From positions 1,364,001-1,428,000 of the forward strand of contig NZ_CP015910.2 in assembly GCF_001676785.2 (NCBI RefSeq): a stretch of DNA of 64,000 bases. Reading direction: 5' to 3'. A model generated the notes under the pieces. The model ran no database searches, was not told where the DNA came from, and worked only from the letters and a program-made list of their open reading frames with translations. A program made the position numbers and the translations under genes. Below, piece after piece: positions 17,731 through 26,201 of this stretch (position 1 is its first letter; each line of letters begins with the position of its first letter). This DNA comes from Brachyspira hyodysenteriae ATCC 27164 (lineage in GTDB: Bacteria; Spirochaetota; Brachyspiria; Brachyspirales; Brachyspiraceae).

Positions 17731-18038
17731 TGCTATCAATACCATATAATGATATAGAAATAATAAATAAAATTTTATCTTATAATATAAAGTCTGGTAA
17801 AGTTTATGCTTTTGGTTCGAGATATAAGTGTACTAATAGAAAATTTTCGGATTTGGATTTAGCTATTGATTTAAATAGGAAGATGAGTATAAATGAAATA
17901 GAGAATTTGAAATATGATTTTGAAGAAAGCGATTTAAGTTATAGGGTAGATATTATAGACTATAATAATATAAGCGAAGAGTTTAAGCAAATAATAGACT
18001 CAGGCAGCGAAATAATTTATAGCAGGAGTTTTTTATAA
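17730..18038 (+). CDS. mntA: MntA-like nucleotidyltransferase antitoxin (HI0073 family)
   Basis: 102 residues, a minimal nucleotidyltransferase. The catalytic GSX10DXD motif is complete: FGSRYKCTNRKFSDLDLAI gives GS, ten residues, then DLD. A third acidic residue is in YRVDIID. In the HepT/MntA system this enzyme transfers AMP to the toxin tyrosine and silences it (family knowledge). The start codon overlaps the hepT stop. hsdS begins two bases after its stop. Confidence 0.82.
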   Translation: MLSIPYNDIEIINKILSYNIKSGKVYAFGSRYKCTNRKFSDLDLAIDLNRKMSINEIENLKYDFEESDLSYRVDIIDYNNISEEFKQIIDSGSEIIYSRSFL

Positions 18039-18040
18039 TA

Positions 18041-19261
18041 ATGAAAGAATTAAAAGAAGATTGGCAGGAAGTCAGGCTAGGTGATTTGGGTGAGATTGTA
18101 ACAGGTAATACTCCACCAACAAAGAATACAGAATATTTTGGAAACGATTATAATTTTGTAACACCAAGTGATTATAAAAATTTAAATAAATATATTTCTC
18201 ATACTGAAAGAGGAATTTCAAAATTAGGGGAAAATAAATTTAAAAATAAAATGCTTCCACCTAATTCAATAATGGTAACTTGTATCGGTTCAGATATGGG
18301 GAGAATATTAATTAATAAAAATAGAGTATTAACTAATCAGCAAATAAATTCTATTATTGTTAATCCTGATAAATATTTTTATGATTTTATATATTATATG
18401 TTGGTTAATAATTCTAGTATTATTAAAGCTTCTGTAAGTGGAACTGCTGTACCAATTTTAAATAAATCTGATTTTTCAAATTTAGAATTTAAAATACCTA
18501 ATTTAGAAAAACAGAAGAAAATCGCCTCTATACTCTCATCGCTTGACGATAAAATAGAACTCAATAATCGTATGAATAAAATACTAGAAGAAACGGCACA
18601 GACTATTTTTAAGGAATGGTTTATTAATTTCAATTTTCCTAATGAAGAAGGTAAACCCTATAAAAAGAGCGGCGGCAAGATGATAGAAAGCGAGCTAGGG
18701 GAGATACCGGAGGGTTGGGAGGTTACTACATTAGAAAATATATTAAAAGTAATAAAAGGCAAAAAACCAAAGGAAACTCATATAAAAAAAACTGACTTAT
18801 TAAATTCTCAATATCTTACAATAGATTGTTATAATAATTCAAATATAGAATATACTGAATATGTAGAAAAAATGTATGTTGATAAATTGGATATAATAAT
18901 GGTAATGGATGGTGCAAGTTCAGGAAAATTATTTTATGGTAAAAATGGTATATTATCGTCTACAATGGCTAAATTTTATGTTGAAAATAAAAATATTAAT
19001 GAAATTGTTTTTTTCTTTCTAAAAAAAATTGAAAATGAAATAATGTATCATACAACAGGTTCAGCAATACCTCATGCTAATAAACAGTTTATATTGAATA
19101 AAAAAATAGTTTTACCTCCAAAACAACTATTGAATCTAACAAATTATATTAAAACAATAAGAGAAAAAATCATTAGTAATATAGAAGAAAACAAAAAACT
19201 TGCCTCTATTCGTGATAGTATTCTGCCTAAACTTATGAGCGGGGAAATTCGTATAAAATAG
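18041..19261 (+). CDS. hsdS: type I restriction-modification specificity subunit
   Basis: 406 residues. Two target-recognition domains begin with WQEVRLGDLGEIVTGNTPP (residue 8) and GWEVTTLENILKVIKGKKP (about residue 226). Each is followed by a conserved coiled-coil spacer (KKIASILSSLDDKIELNNRM and ENKKLASIRDSILPKLMSGE). HsdS chooses the DNA sequence methylated and cut by HsdM and HsdR. AGGAG is present but about 12 bases from the ATG, rather far. It directly follows mntA, consistent with one transcript. Confidence 0.93.
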   Translation: MKELKEDWQEVRLGDLGEIVTGNTPPTKNTEYFGNDYNFVTPSDYKNLNKYISHTERGISKLGENKFKNKMLPPNSIMVTCIGSDMGRILINKNRVLTNQQINSIIVNPDKYFYDFIYYMLVNNSSIIKASVSGTAVPILNKSDFSNLEFKIPNLEKQKKIASILSSLDDKIELNNRMNKILEETAQTIFKEWFINFNFPNEEGKPYKKSGGKMIESELGEIPEGWEVTTLENILKVIKGKKPKETHIKKTDLLNSQYLTIDCYNNSNIEYTEYVEKMYVDKLDIIMVMDGASSGKLFYGKNGILSSTMAKFYVENKNINEIVFFFLKKIENEIMYHTTGSAIPHANKQFILNKKIVLPPKQLLNLTNYIKTIREKIISNIEENKKLASIRDSILPKLMSGEIRIK

Positions 19262-19409
19262 GAACTTTATTTTACATAAAATGCTATAATTATTTGACTT
19301 TATACAAAATAAATATACACTATATAATATAGCTGTTAAAAAATTATTTTGAATATAAAAAATCTGCTAATATTATACTGCCTTTTAGTATAAAAATGCA
19401 GTCTTTTTG

Positions 19410-19455
19410 CTTCTTTGGGACACCAAAAGAAGTGGGGGGCGGGGCAAAGCCCTGC
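19410..19455. repeat. GC-rich double hairpin between hsdS and hsdR
   Basis: Two adjacent stem-loops. The first (19410-19432) pairs CTTCTTTGG with CCAAAAGAAG with one bulged A. The second (19439-19455) pairs GCGGGGC with GCCCTGC around AAA, one G-T pair. The run GTGGGGGGCGGGG between them is out of keeping with the AT-rich surroundings. It looks like a dispersed palindromic repeat or a small non-autonomous element, not a simple terminator. Confidence 0.5.
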
Positions 19456-19524
19456 AATTATACCAAATTTAAAAAATTACTTTTTATAAATTAAATAATT
19501 TTCAGCATATATCGGAGTTTATTT

Positions 19525-22500
19525 ATGAAGTATATATATGAGTCGGATTTTGAAGAAAATATTATAGACATGATTAAAAATCTTGGCTTTGAATATTATT
19601 CAGGCAGTGAGATACGAGAACAATTCCAATCTATGAATAGCAATAGAAATGTTGTTATTACCGAAATTTTATATAAAGCCCTTAGAAAAATTAATACTAA
19701 AGCTAATGATAAAGCCATTGATGAGGCTGTGAAATCTATTCTCGATCTTAAGGAATTAAATTATATAGATAAAAATAAAACCTTTCAAAAATATCTTTCT
19801 TTCGGAATTGAAGTTAATTATTTTGATAATGAAAATAAATCCACTTATATAAAATTAGTTGACTATAAAAATATAGATAATAATTATTTTTGGGTTGTAA
19901 ATCAGCTTTCTATTAAAGATGTTGAAGATAAAAGACCTGATGTGATAATATATTTGAATGGGCTTCCTGTTGTGTTTATGGAGCTTAAAAATCCTGTGAA
20001 AGATGATGAAACTATAGATGAGGCATATACTCAAATAAAAAATTATATGGAGAATTGGATATCTAATCTTTTCTATTATAATGCTTTTTGTGTTATCACT
20101 GACGGAGTGCATGCTGAAGTGGGTACTATAACGGCAGATAAAACAAGGTTTATAGCTTGGAAAAGAGAAAGCGAAGATATTGATGTTATAAAGAAAAATT
20201 CAGATATAAATCAGCAGTATAAAACCTTAATAAATGGAATGCTTCAAAAGGAAAGATTTTTGAATATTCTTCATTATTTTGTTTTTTATATAGAGAGCAA
20301 TGAAAAAGCAAAAATAAAAATATTAGCAGCTTATCATCAGTATTTCGCTGTTAATAAAGCAGTTGAAAAGATAAAAGAAGCTTATAATAAAAAGTCAAGG
20401 AAAGCTGGTATAGTTTGGCATACTACAGGCTCTGGAAAATCTTTTACTATGCTTATGGCAGCAAAGGTTATATCTCAAAATTTGGACAATCCTACGATAG
20501 TTATAATTACAGACAGAACAGATTTGGACGATCAATTATTTTTAACATTTTCAAGTGCTAGAAGTACATATTTAAATAATACACCTGAAAAAATAGAATC
20601 GAGACAAGATTTAATAAAAAGATTAAAGGGTATTAATTCAGGCGGTATAATATTTACAACACTTCAAAAATTTGAGCAGTATGACGAGGCATTATCCGAG
20701 AGAAGCAATATTGTATTGATGGTAGATGAGGCACATCGCTCGCATGACCTTGAAAAGTCCAAAATAAAAGACGGACAAATAAAATACAATATGTCTAAAT
20801 ATATTAATGATGCTTTCCCAAATGCTATAAAAATAGGCTTTACAGGAACTCCTATAGAATCAGATGACAGAAACACAAAAGATGTATTCGGTGATTATAT
20901 AGATTGTTATGATATGACGCAGGCGGTTGAAGATGATGTTACAGTGCCTATATATTATGAGGGTAGGGTGAATCATTTAAAACTTGATGAAGAGATGTTA
21001 AAAAAAGCTGATGAAGAATACACGATGATGCTTGAAAATAATGAAGCCACTGAGGAGGCTATAGAAAAATCCAAAAAAGAACTTTCAAAAATGGATGCTA
21101 TACTCGGTGCTGATGATGTTATAGATTCTTTATGCAAGGATATAATAGCACATTATGAAAAAAGGAAAAATGTTTTAATAGGAAAGGCATTTATTGTGGC
21201 ATATTCTCGTCCTATAGGAATAAAAATATATAAAAAGATATTAGAACTTAAACCTGATTGGGAGAATATGATAAAGCCTGTAATGACAACATCAAATAAA
21301 GATCCAGTAGAGTGGGGGAAAATGCTCGGAAGTAAATCGCATAGGGATAATTTAGCAAAAGAGTTTAAAGATAAAACTTCAAACTTTAAAATAGCTGTTG
21401 TTGTTAGTATGTGGCTTACAGGTTTTGATGTTCCGCCGCTTGACACGATGTACATATACAAGCCTATAGCAAATCATGATCTTATGCAGACAATTTCTAG
21501 AGTTAATAGAGTTTGTAAGGATAAAGATGCAGGACTTTTAGTTGATTATATTGGTATAGCTGATAATCTTAAAAAAGCTATGAAAGATTATACTAAAAGA
21601 GATATAGATAATTACGGTGATATGGATATAGCCAAAATGGCATTGCCTAAGTTTAAAGAAGCTCTTGAGTATATAAGAAACATTTTCAAAGATATAGATT
21701 ATTCCAGCTTTTATACTTGTTCAAGCAGCGAAAGAATGGATATTATACTAAAATTATCTGATCATATATCATCACTTGAAGAAGCAGGAAAGAATGATTT
21801 TTTTGATAAGGCTGTACAATTAATGAAGGCTGAAAAATTATGCAGAAGTATAATAACAAGAGAAGAATCTGTTGAAACGGCATTATATGAGTCTGTTAAA
21901 GTTATAATAAATAAAATTGAAAATCATCAAAAACTATCAATAAAAGATATTAATCAAAGAATAAATAAAATACTTGAAAACAGCATACAAAGCGAAGGTA
22001 TTATGAATATATTTGAAGGCAATGAAGATTCTAAAGAGTTTTCATTGTTTGATAAAAAATATTTAAAATCAATAGCAAACATGAAGTATAAAAATATAGC
22101 ATTGGAAGTATTGAATAAATTATTGAATGATAAAATAAAGGCCACTTTAAAAGTAAACATAATACAATCCGGAATATTTTCTGACAGAATTAAAAAGATA
22201 ATGGAAAGATACAATAATAATGCTATAGATAATATTGAGGTAATAGATGAGCTTTTGAATCTTTCTGATGATTTGGATAATATAGAAAAAGAGGCAAATG
22301 ATTTAGGGCTTACAAATGAAGAAAAGGCTATATATGATGCTATGCTTATTCCTATAAATTCTGATTATAATAAGGAAGAAATTAAAACAATGGCTAAAGA
22401 ATTGGCTGTTATAATAGAAAAGAACTCTGAAGATATAGATTGGCAAAGCAAGGAATCCACAAGATCCAAAATGAAAATGGATATAAAGAGATTTTTGAAA

Positions 22501-22590
22501 ATGCATAAATATCCTAAGGAGTTTGAAAATACAGCCTTAGATAATATATTAAGACAGGCAGAGAATTACGAGATATTAAAGTATAGCTAA
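19525..22590 (+). CDS. hsdR: type I restriction enzyme, endonuclease/translocase subunit
   Basis: 1021 residues, typical for HsdR. The N-terminal nuclease domain has the PD-(D/E)xK residues in RPDVIIYLNGLPVVFMELKN (Asp near 138, Glu and Lys near 153-155). The SF2 motor follows: Walker A HTTGSGKSF at about residue 300, DEAH box VDEAHRSH near 400, and GFTGTPI for motif III. A helical C-terminal domain binds the methylase complex. GGAG is eight bases before the ATG. It is separated from hsdS by 263 bases and may have its own promoter. All three subunits look intact. Confidence 0.95.
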   Translation: MKYIYESDFEENIIDMIKNLGFEYYSGSEIREQFQSMNSNRNVVITEILYKALRKINTKANDKAIDEAVKSILDLKELNYIDKNKTFQKYLSFGIEVNYFDNENKSTYIKLVDYKNIDNNYFWVVNQLSIKDVEDKRPDVIIYLNGLPVVFMELKNPVKDDETIDEAYTQIKNYMENWISNLFYYNAFCVITDGVHAEVGTITADKTRFIAWKRESEDIDVIKKNSDINQQYKTLINGMLQKERFLNILHYFVFYIESNEKAKIKILAAYHQYFAVNKAVEKIKEAYNKKSRKAGIVWHTTGSGKSFTMLMAAKVISQNLDNPTIVIITDRTDLDDQLFLTFSSARSTYLNNTPEKIESRQDLIKRLKGINSGGIIFTTLQKFEQYDEALSERSNIVLMVDEAHRSHDLEKSKIKDGQIKYNMSKYINDAFPNAIKIGFTGTPIESDDRNTKDVFGDYIDCYDMTQAVEDDVTVPIYYEGRVNHLKLDEEMLKKADEEYTMMLENNEATEEAIEKSKKELSKMDAILGADDVIDSLCKDIIAHYEKRKNVLIGKAFIVAYSRPIGIKIYKKILELKPDWENMIKPVMTTSNKDPVEWGKMLGSKSHRDNLAKEFKDKTSNFKIAVVVSMWLTGFDVPPLDTMYIYKPIANHDLMQTISRVNRVCKDKDAGLLVDYIGIADNLKKAMKDYTKRDIDNYGDMDIAKMALPKFKEALEYIRNIFKDIDYSSFYTCSSSERMDIILKLSDHISSLEEAGKNDFFDKAVQLMKAEKLCRSIITREESVETALYESVKVIINKIENHQKLSIKDINQRINKILENSIQSEGIMNIFEGNEDSKEFSLFDKKYLKSIANMKYKNIALEVLNKLLNDKIKATLKVNIIQSGIFSDRIKKIMERYNNNAIDNIEVIDELLNLSDDLDNIEKEANDLGLTNEEKAIYDAMLIPINSDYNKEEIKTMAKELAVIIEKNSEDIDWQSKESTRSKMKMDIKRFLKMHKYPKEFENTALDNILRQAENYEILKYS

Positions 22591-22772
22591 TAAGGTATAG
22601 TATTATGGGTAAATTTCAATAATTAAAAAGCATATATAAATGTATCCAAAAATAGTAAAAATACTGTTAATTTACAAGCTATAATATATAAGAACTATAA
22701 TATATATAATTATTATATGATTTTGATTATAAATTAAAACTTATAAGTATATGAATATTATTGGTATTATTT

Positions 22773-22800
22773 TTGACAGAGTTTTTATATAGAATATAAT
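22773..22800 (+). promoter_or_regulatory. consensus promoter without an obvious gene
   Basis: TTGACA at 22773-22778, a 16-base spacer and TATAAT at 22795-22800, both elements matching the sigma-70 consensus exactly. The next gene starts more than 440 bases downstream and has its own promoter. Confidence 0.55.
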
Positions 22801-22806
22801 AGATTT

Positions 22807-22905
22807 GATTTTTAGTGTGTATAGCTTAATATGCATGGTTTAAATAGTTTAATTAATAATAAGTTTATAATATAGAGCTATTATTATATATACTAATAAT
22901 AGCGC
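22807..22905 (+). ncRNA. candidate small RNA
   Basis: A transcript from the consensus promoter would begin near 22807 and run into a perfect ten-pair stem GCTATTATTA (22877-22886) / TAATAATAGC (22894-22903), seven-base loop. There is no T-run after the stem, so the 3' end is uncertain. It is proposed only from promoter quality and the absence of a reading frame. Confidence 0.25.
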
Positions 22906-23179
22906 ATAGAATAGTAATATAGTTATAATGTAATAGTATAACTTATCAAAATAATCAAAAATTATATATCTAATAATAAATACCCCGGAAAAACAATAAA
23001 TTTATATTCCGATAATGTGTATTATGTTAACTTATATATATTATTTTTTTATTGTATATGATAATACATTATATACCAAATATATATACGTTTATATGAG
23101 ATATTAATATTATTGATGTATGGTAAATTTTAGTTTGACATAGCTCATATATTTTGATAATAATTTTATTAGTAATAAA

Positions 23180-23208
23180 TTGAAGTTTTTTATTTTTTAT
23201 AGTATAAT
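23180..23208 (+). promoter_or_regulatory. promoter of the small lipoprotein gene
   Basis: TTGAAG at 23180-23185, 17-base spacer, TATAAT at 23203-23208, about 40 bases before the start codon. Confidence 0.6.
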
Positions 23209-23248
23209 CTAGCATTAATATATAAAATAATAATACGGATATGTACTA

Positions 23249-23776
23249 ATGAAGAAAATAATACTTTTTTTAATATTAAGTTTAATGATTATATCATGCA
23301 AGAATGACGGCGGTTCTATATATGCTATGGAACAAAGATATAGAAATTTTTTGAATATACTTCCTGATGATGTAAAGAATGATTATACTTTAAACTCCGA
23401 CAAATACGGTAACATGTATAAAGAATGGATTAATGAGTTTAATACTTGGACTGATAATATACTTAATGAAGAAGCTAAAAGAGAACAAGAAATATCAGCA
23501 AGAATAACACCTGATAAAATAGAATATGCTCTTGAAACTTTAACTAGTAAAGACTATGAAAGAAATTTACCTGTAGATCTTATGGCTAAAGTAAAAGCTC
23601 ATACAGATCAATTATCTTTGAAAATAGACGAATTACAAAAAGATGAGGCTTTCTCAAATTCTATGATTAAATTAAAAAAAGATGAAGCTGTAGAGAATTT
23701 TACAACAGAAGATACTATATTCTATTATGTTTGGAATTATTTAATAACAATAGAAAGACCAAGACGATTTCAGTAA
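23249..23776 (+). CDS. small helical lipoprotein, function unknown
   Basis: 175 residues. The signal peptide ends with lipobox MIISC (Cys17), so the protein is lipid-anchored. The mature part is charged and mainly helical, with many Lys, Asp and Glu, and ends ITIERPRRFQ. I do not recognise a family. It has its own promoter and is monocistronic; the next gene is convergent. The ribosome site is weak (CGGAT). Confidence 0.7.
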   Translation: MKKIILFLILSLMIISCKNDGGSIYAMEQRYRNFLNILPDDVKNDYTLNSDKYGNMYKEWINEFNTWTDNILNEEAKREQEISARITPDKIEYALETLTSKDYERNLPVDLMAKVKAHTDQLSLKIDELQKDEAFSNSMIKLKKDEAVENFTTEDTIFYYVWNYLITIERPRRFQ

Positions 23777-24009
23777 TTATTATTTATTTTTATTTTCTTC
23801 TATAATATGCAGTATTTATATTAGTCTGAATACTTACTTTATTATTTAAAATAAATTTATCAAATTTAGTTAGAATGAATATTATATATTGATTAAATAT
23901 TTTATAATTTTTATTTCCTAATAGGAATTCTAATTTTACTTTATATATAAAAAATCTAAAAAATTTTGTCTGCCCTAGCCTATTTTTATTATATAGATAA
24001 TAAGTAATA

Positions 24010-24705
24010 TTAAGAATATCCTAAAAAGCTGCTTCCAATTCTTATCATATTAGATCCATGTTTTATTGCAAGTTCATAATCAGATGACATTCCCATAGAA
24101 AGTATTGATAAAGGATTATTATATTGATTATTAATAGATTTATATATAGTATTTAGCTTTTCAAATTCTTCTTCAATAAGTAGTGAATTCTCACTATCTT
24201 TGCCTATACCCATTAATCCTTTAATAGATATATTAGACATTTTTATAATATTTTTATATACATCTAAATAATCGTTCAAATTAAATCCGCCTTTCTGATC
24301 TTCATCACTTATATTAAATTGTAATAATATATCCTGAATCTTATTATTTTTTAATGCTTCTTTATTTATACATTCAGCTATTTCAATAGAATCTACACTC
24401 TGTATTAAATCAGCGTATCTTACTATATATTTTACTTTATTTGATTGTATTCGTCCTATAAAATGCCATTTAACATTATTTTTAAATTGGGCAATCTCCC
24501 CTGCTCTATCTCTCAAGCTTTGAGCCTTACTTTCTCCAAGCGGTAAATCTATATCTAATGATAAAAATTCTTTTATGGTGTCAATAGAAGAATATTTACT
24601 AACAGCTATTATATTTATATCATATTCTATATTATATTTTTGCTTCGCTATATTAATATTATTTGATATTTGATTGTATCTTTCTAAAATTTCATTTCTA
24701 TTCAT
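24010..24705 (-). CDS. yggS: YggS/PLPBP-family pyridoxal phosphate homeostasis protein
   Basis: 231 residues, normal family length. The PLP lysine lies in IIAVSKYSS near residue 37. WHFIGRIQSNKVKYIV and the C-terminal LSMGMSSDYELAIKHGSNMIRIG with GSSFLG, the PLP-phosphate site, are diagnostic. The protein binds PLP without a known reaction and balances vitamin B6 and amino-acid pools (family knowledge). AGGA lies eight bases before the ATG. It is a single gene, convergent with the lipoprotein gene. The 233-base gap between them holds the small palindrome TTCCTA-A-TAGGAA at 23915-23927. Confidence 0.92.
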   Translation of the reverse strand: MNRNEILERYNQISNNINIAKQKYNIEYDINIIAVSKYSSIDTIKEFLSLDIDLPLGESKAQSLRDRAGEIAQFKNNVKWHFIGRIQSNKVKYIVRYADLIQSVDSIEIAECINKEALKNNKIQDILLQFNISDEDQKGGFNLNDYLDVYKNIIKMSNISIKGLMGIGKDSENSLLIEEEFEKLNTIYKSINNQYNNPLSILSMGMSSDYELAIKHGSNMIRIGSSFLGYS

Positions 24706-24851
24706 AGTTACTTCCTTAAAGTCTTATTATATTATAAAACTTTTAATTTTTTTTTCAATTAATCGACTGAAAAGGAAAAATAAAGTAATAAAGTAAAATA
24801 GTAAAAATACGATTTATTATATGTTGTATATATTGAAATTTTATCTGATTC

Positions 24852-24866
24852 ATGTTAAGTTAACAT
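24852..24866. promoter_or_regulatory. palindromic operator candidate ahead of the YaaR gene
   Basis: Perfect dyad ATGTTAA-G-TTAACAT. It runs into TAATATATTAAC, giving TTAACATAATATA, which also occurs exactly in the promoter of the giant gene (from 38134). A possible -35 TTGAAA is at 24833-24838. It looks like a regulator site; the regulator is unknown. Confidence 0.4.
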
Positions 24867-24902
24867 AATATATTAACAAAAATAAATTATGGAGAAAAAA
24901 TA

Positions 24903-25358
24903 ATGAGAGTTCAGGAAAGAAGAAATAGAGAAATGAATTTAAACAGTCTATTAATGACATCTCAGGATGCTTCTATGAAGGTAGCTGTTTCATCGTCTCC
25001 ATTTGCTGCAATGCTCGAAGAAGAAAAGGAAATTAAAAGATATTCTTATGAATTAGATGAATTAAAAAGACAGATATATGATGCCGGAAATATGCTTGAA
25101 AAAAGTGCAAATATGAAAGATTTCCAGAAATTTAGAGATTTAATAAGATCATTAACAGATAAATTAGTAAAAGATGCCTACAGAATAAGAATTGTATCTT
25201 CATACATGAGAAGAGGACGTGAATATCAAGTGGTTTCTAAGATAAATGAAGAACTTGATTCATTGTATAGATTAATAATGTCAGAACAAAAAAACCATAT
25301 AGCTATAGCAAATAAGGTTATGAGACTTAAAGGTTTAGTATTAGATTTAATGTCATGA
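24903..25358 (+). CDS. YaaR family (DUF327) protein
   Basis: 151 residues. It matches the YaaR/DUF327 pattern: a flexible N-terminus, then a helical bundle including YDAGNMLEKSANMKDFQKFR and SLTDKLVKDAYRIR, and a C-terminal helix pair IAIANKVMRLKGLVLDLMS. Members are small cytoplasmic proteins of unclear function found in Firmicutes and spirochaetes (family knowledge). GGAG lies eight bases before the ATG. The stop overlaps the tsaB start (ATGA), so the two are translationally coupled. Confidence 0.75.
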   Translation: MRVQERRNREMNLNSLLMTSQDASMKVAVSSSPFAAMLEEEKEIKRYSYELDELKRQIYDAGNMLEKSANMKDFQKFRDLIRSLTDKLVKDAYRIRIVSSYMRRGREYQVVSKINEELDSLYRLIMSEQKNHIAIANKVMRLKGLVLDLMS

Positions 25359-26053
25359 ATATATTAGCATTTGATACAGTATCCAGCAGTTTTTCAATAG
25401 CCTTGCAAAAAGATGATAATTCTATTATTGAATACAATAAAGAAGATGTAAGAAATCATAATGAGGAAATACTTCCTGTCTTAAATAACTTTCTAAAAGA
25501 AAATAATATCTCACTTAATAAAATTGATTATATAGTACTAGGAATTGGTCCTGGATCTTTCACAGCATTAAGAATAGCATTTGCAACGGTAAAAACCATT
25601 TGTTATGCTAAAAATATACCAATTATAGGAATTTCAAGTTTAGATACACTGTATGAAAATATAAAAGATTATGATGGAATAAAGGCTAGTATGATAGATG
25701 CCAGAAAAGGAAGTATTTATACAGACATATATTCTGGAAATAAAAAAATAAAAGAAAATTTAGATTTAACTTATGATGAATTTATAAATATAATTAATTC
25801 TATAGAAAATGATAATAAAATTCTTACTTTATGCGGTGACGGATTTTATAAAAATAGAGATTATTTTTTAGATAAATTAATAAATTATAAAATAAATGAT
25901 TTAGATAAATCTTTTAATATAATAAAAGCTTCCAACAGTATAAAATTATCAATTCCCAAAATAAAATCAAATAATTTTGATAATATTTTCAATTTATTGC
26001 CTCTTTATTTGAGAAATAGTGAAGCTGAAAATAAAAAAATAAATGAAAAGTAA
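25355..26053 (+). CDS. tsaB: tRNA threonylcarbamoyladenosine biosynthesis protein TsaB
   Basis: 232 residues. The ASKHA-fold start NILAFDTVSSSFSIAL and the signature GIGPGSFTALRIAFATVKTI define TsaB. It is the partner that supports TsaD in making t6A37 in ANN-decoding tRNAs (family knowledge). It overlaps the YaaR gene by four bases. TsaC, TsaD and TsaE are not in this window. The C-terminal third is Asn/Lys-rich and diverged, as is usual for this family. Confidence 0.9.
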   Translation: MNILAFDTVSSSFSIALQKDDNSIIEYNKEDVRNHNEEILPVLNNFLKENNISLNKIDYIVLGIGPGSFTALRIAFATVKTICYAKNIPIIGISSLDTLYENIKDYDGIKASMIDARKGSIYTDIYSGNKKIKENLDLTYDEFINIINSIENDNKILTLCGDGFYKNRDYFLDKLINYKINDLDKSFNIIKASNSIKLSIPKIKSNNFDNIFNLLPLYLRNSEAENKKINEK

Positions 26054-26126
26054 TATAAAAATTATCTAATTATTAAAAATATATAAAAAATATCCGATAA
26101 TTATTAAGATATATGAAAAATATATC

Positions 26127-26154
26127 TTGACTTCATAAAAAATATTGTTATTAT
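26127..26154 (+). promoter_or_regulatory. probable promoter of the chemoreceptor gene
   Basis: TTGACT at 26127-26132, 16-base spacer, TATTAT at 26149-26154, about 45 bases before the GTG start. Confidence 0.45.
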
Positions 26155-26201
26155 ATATATGAATTATAATATATTTGTAAAATAATTGTTGGAGTTTGAA
26201 A

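Larger units (their letters stand above)
22591..23248. other. 658-base intergenic region with a consensus promoter and no gene
   Basis: No ORF worth calling. It contains a near-perfect promoter and a strong hairpin (see the next two entries), a TATTATGTTAACTTA element at 23020-23034 that matches a palindrome ahead of the YaaR gene, and the promoter of the following lipoprotein gene. Confidence 0.5.

Noticed and set aside
19262-19524. GC-rich hairpins as the hsdS terminator
   Set aside because: The stems are not followed by a T-run, and the G-rich linker is unlike the other terminators in the window.
22603-22622. Tiny frame MGKFQ just after hsdR
   Set aside because: Five codons only, with no ribosome site or similarity to a known leader peptide.
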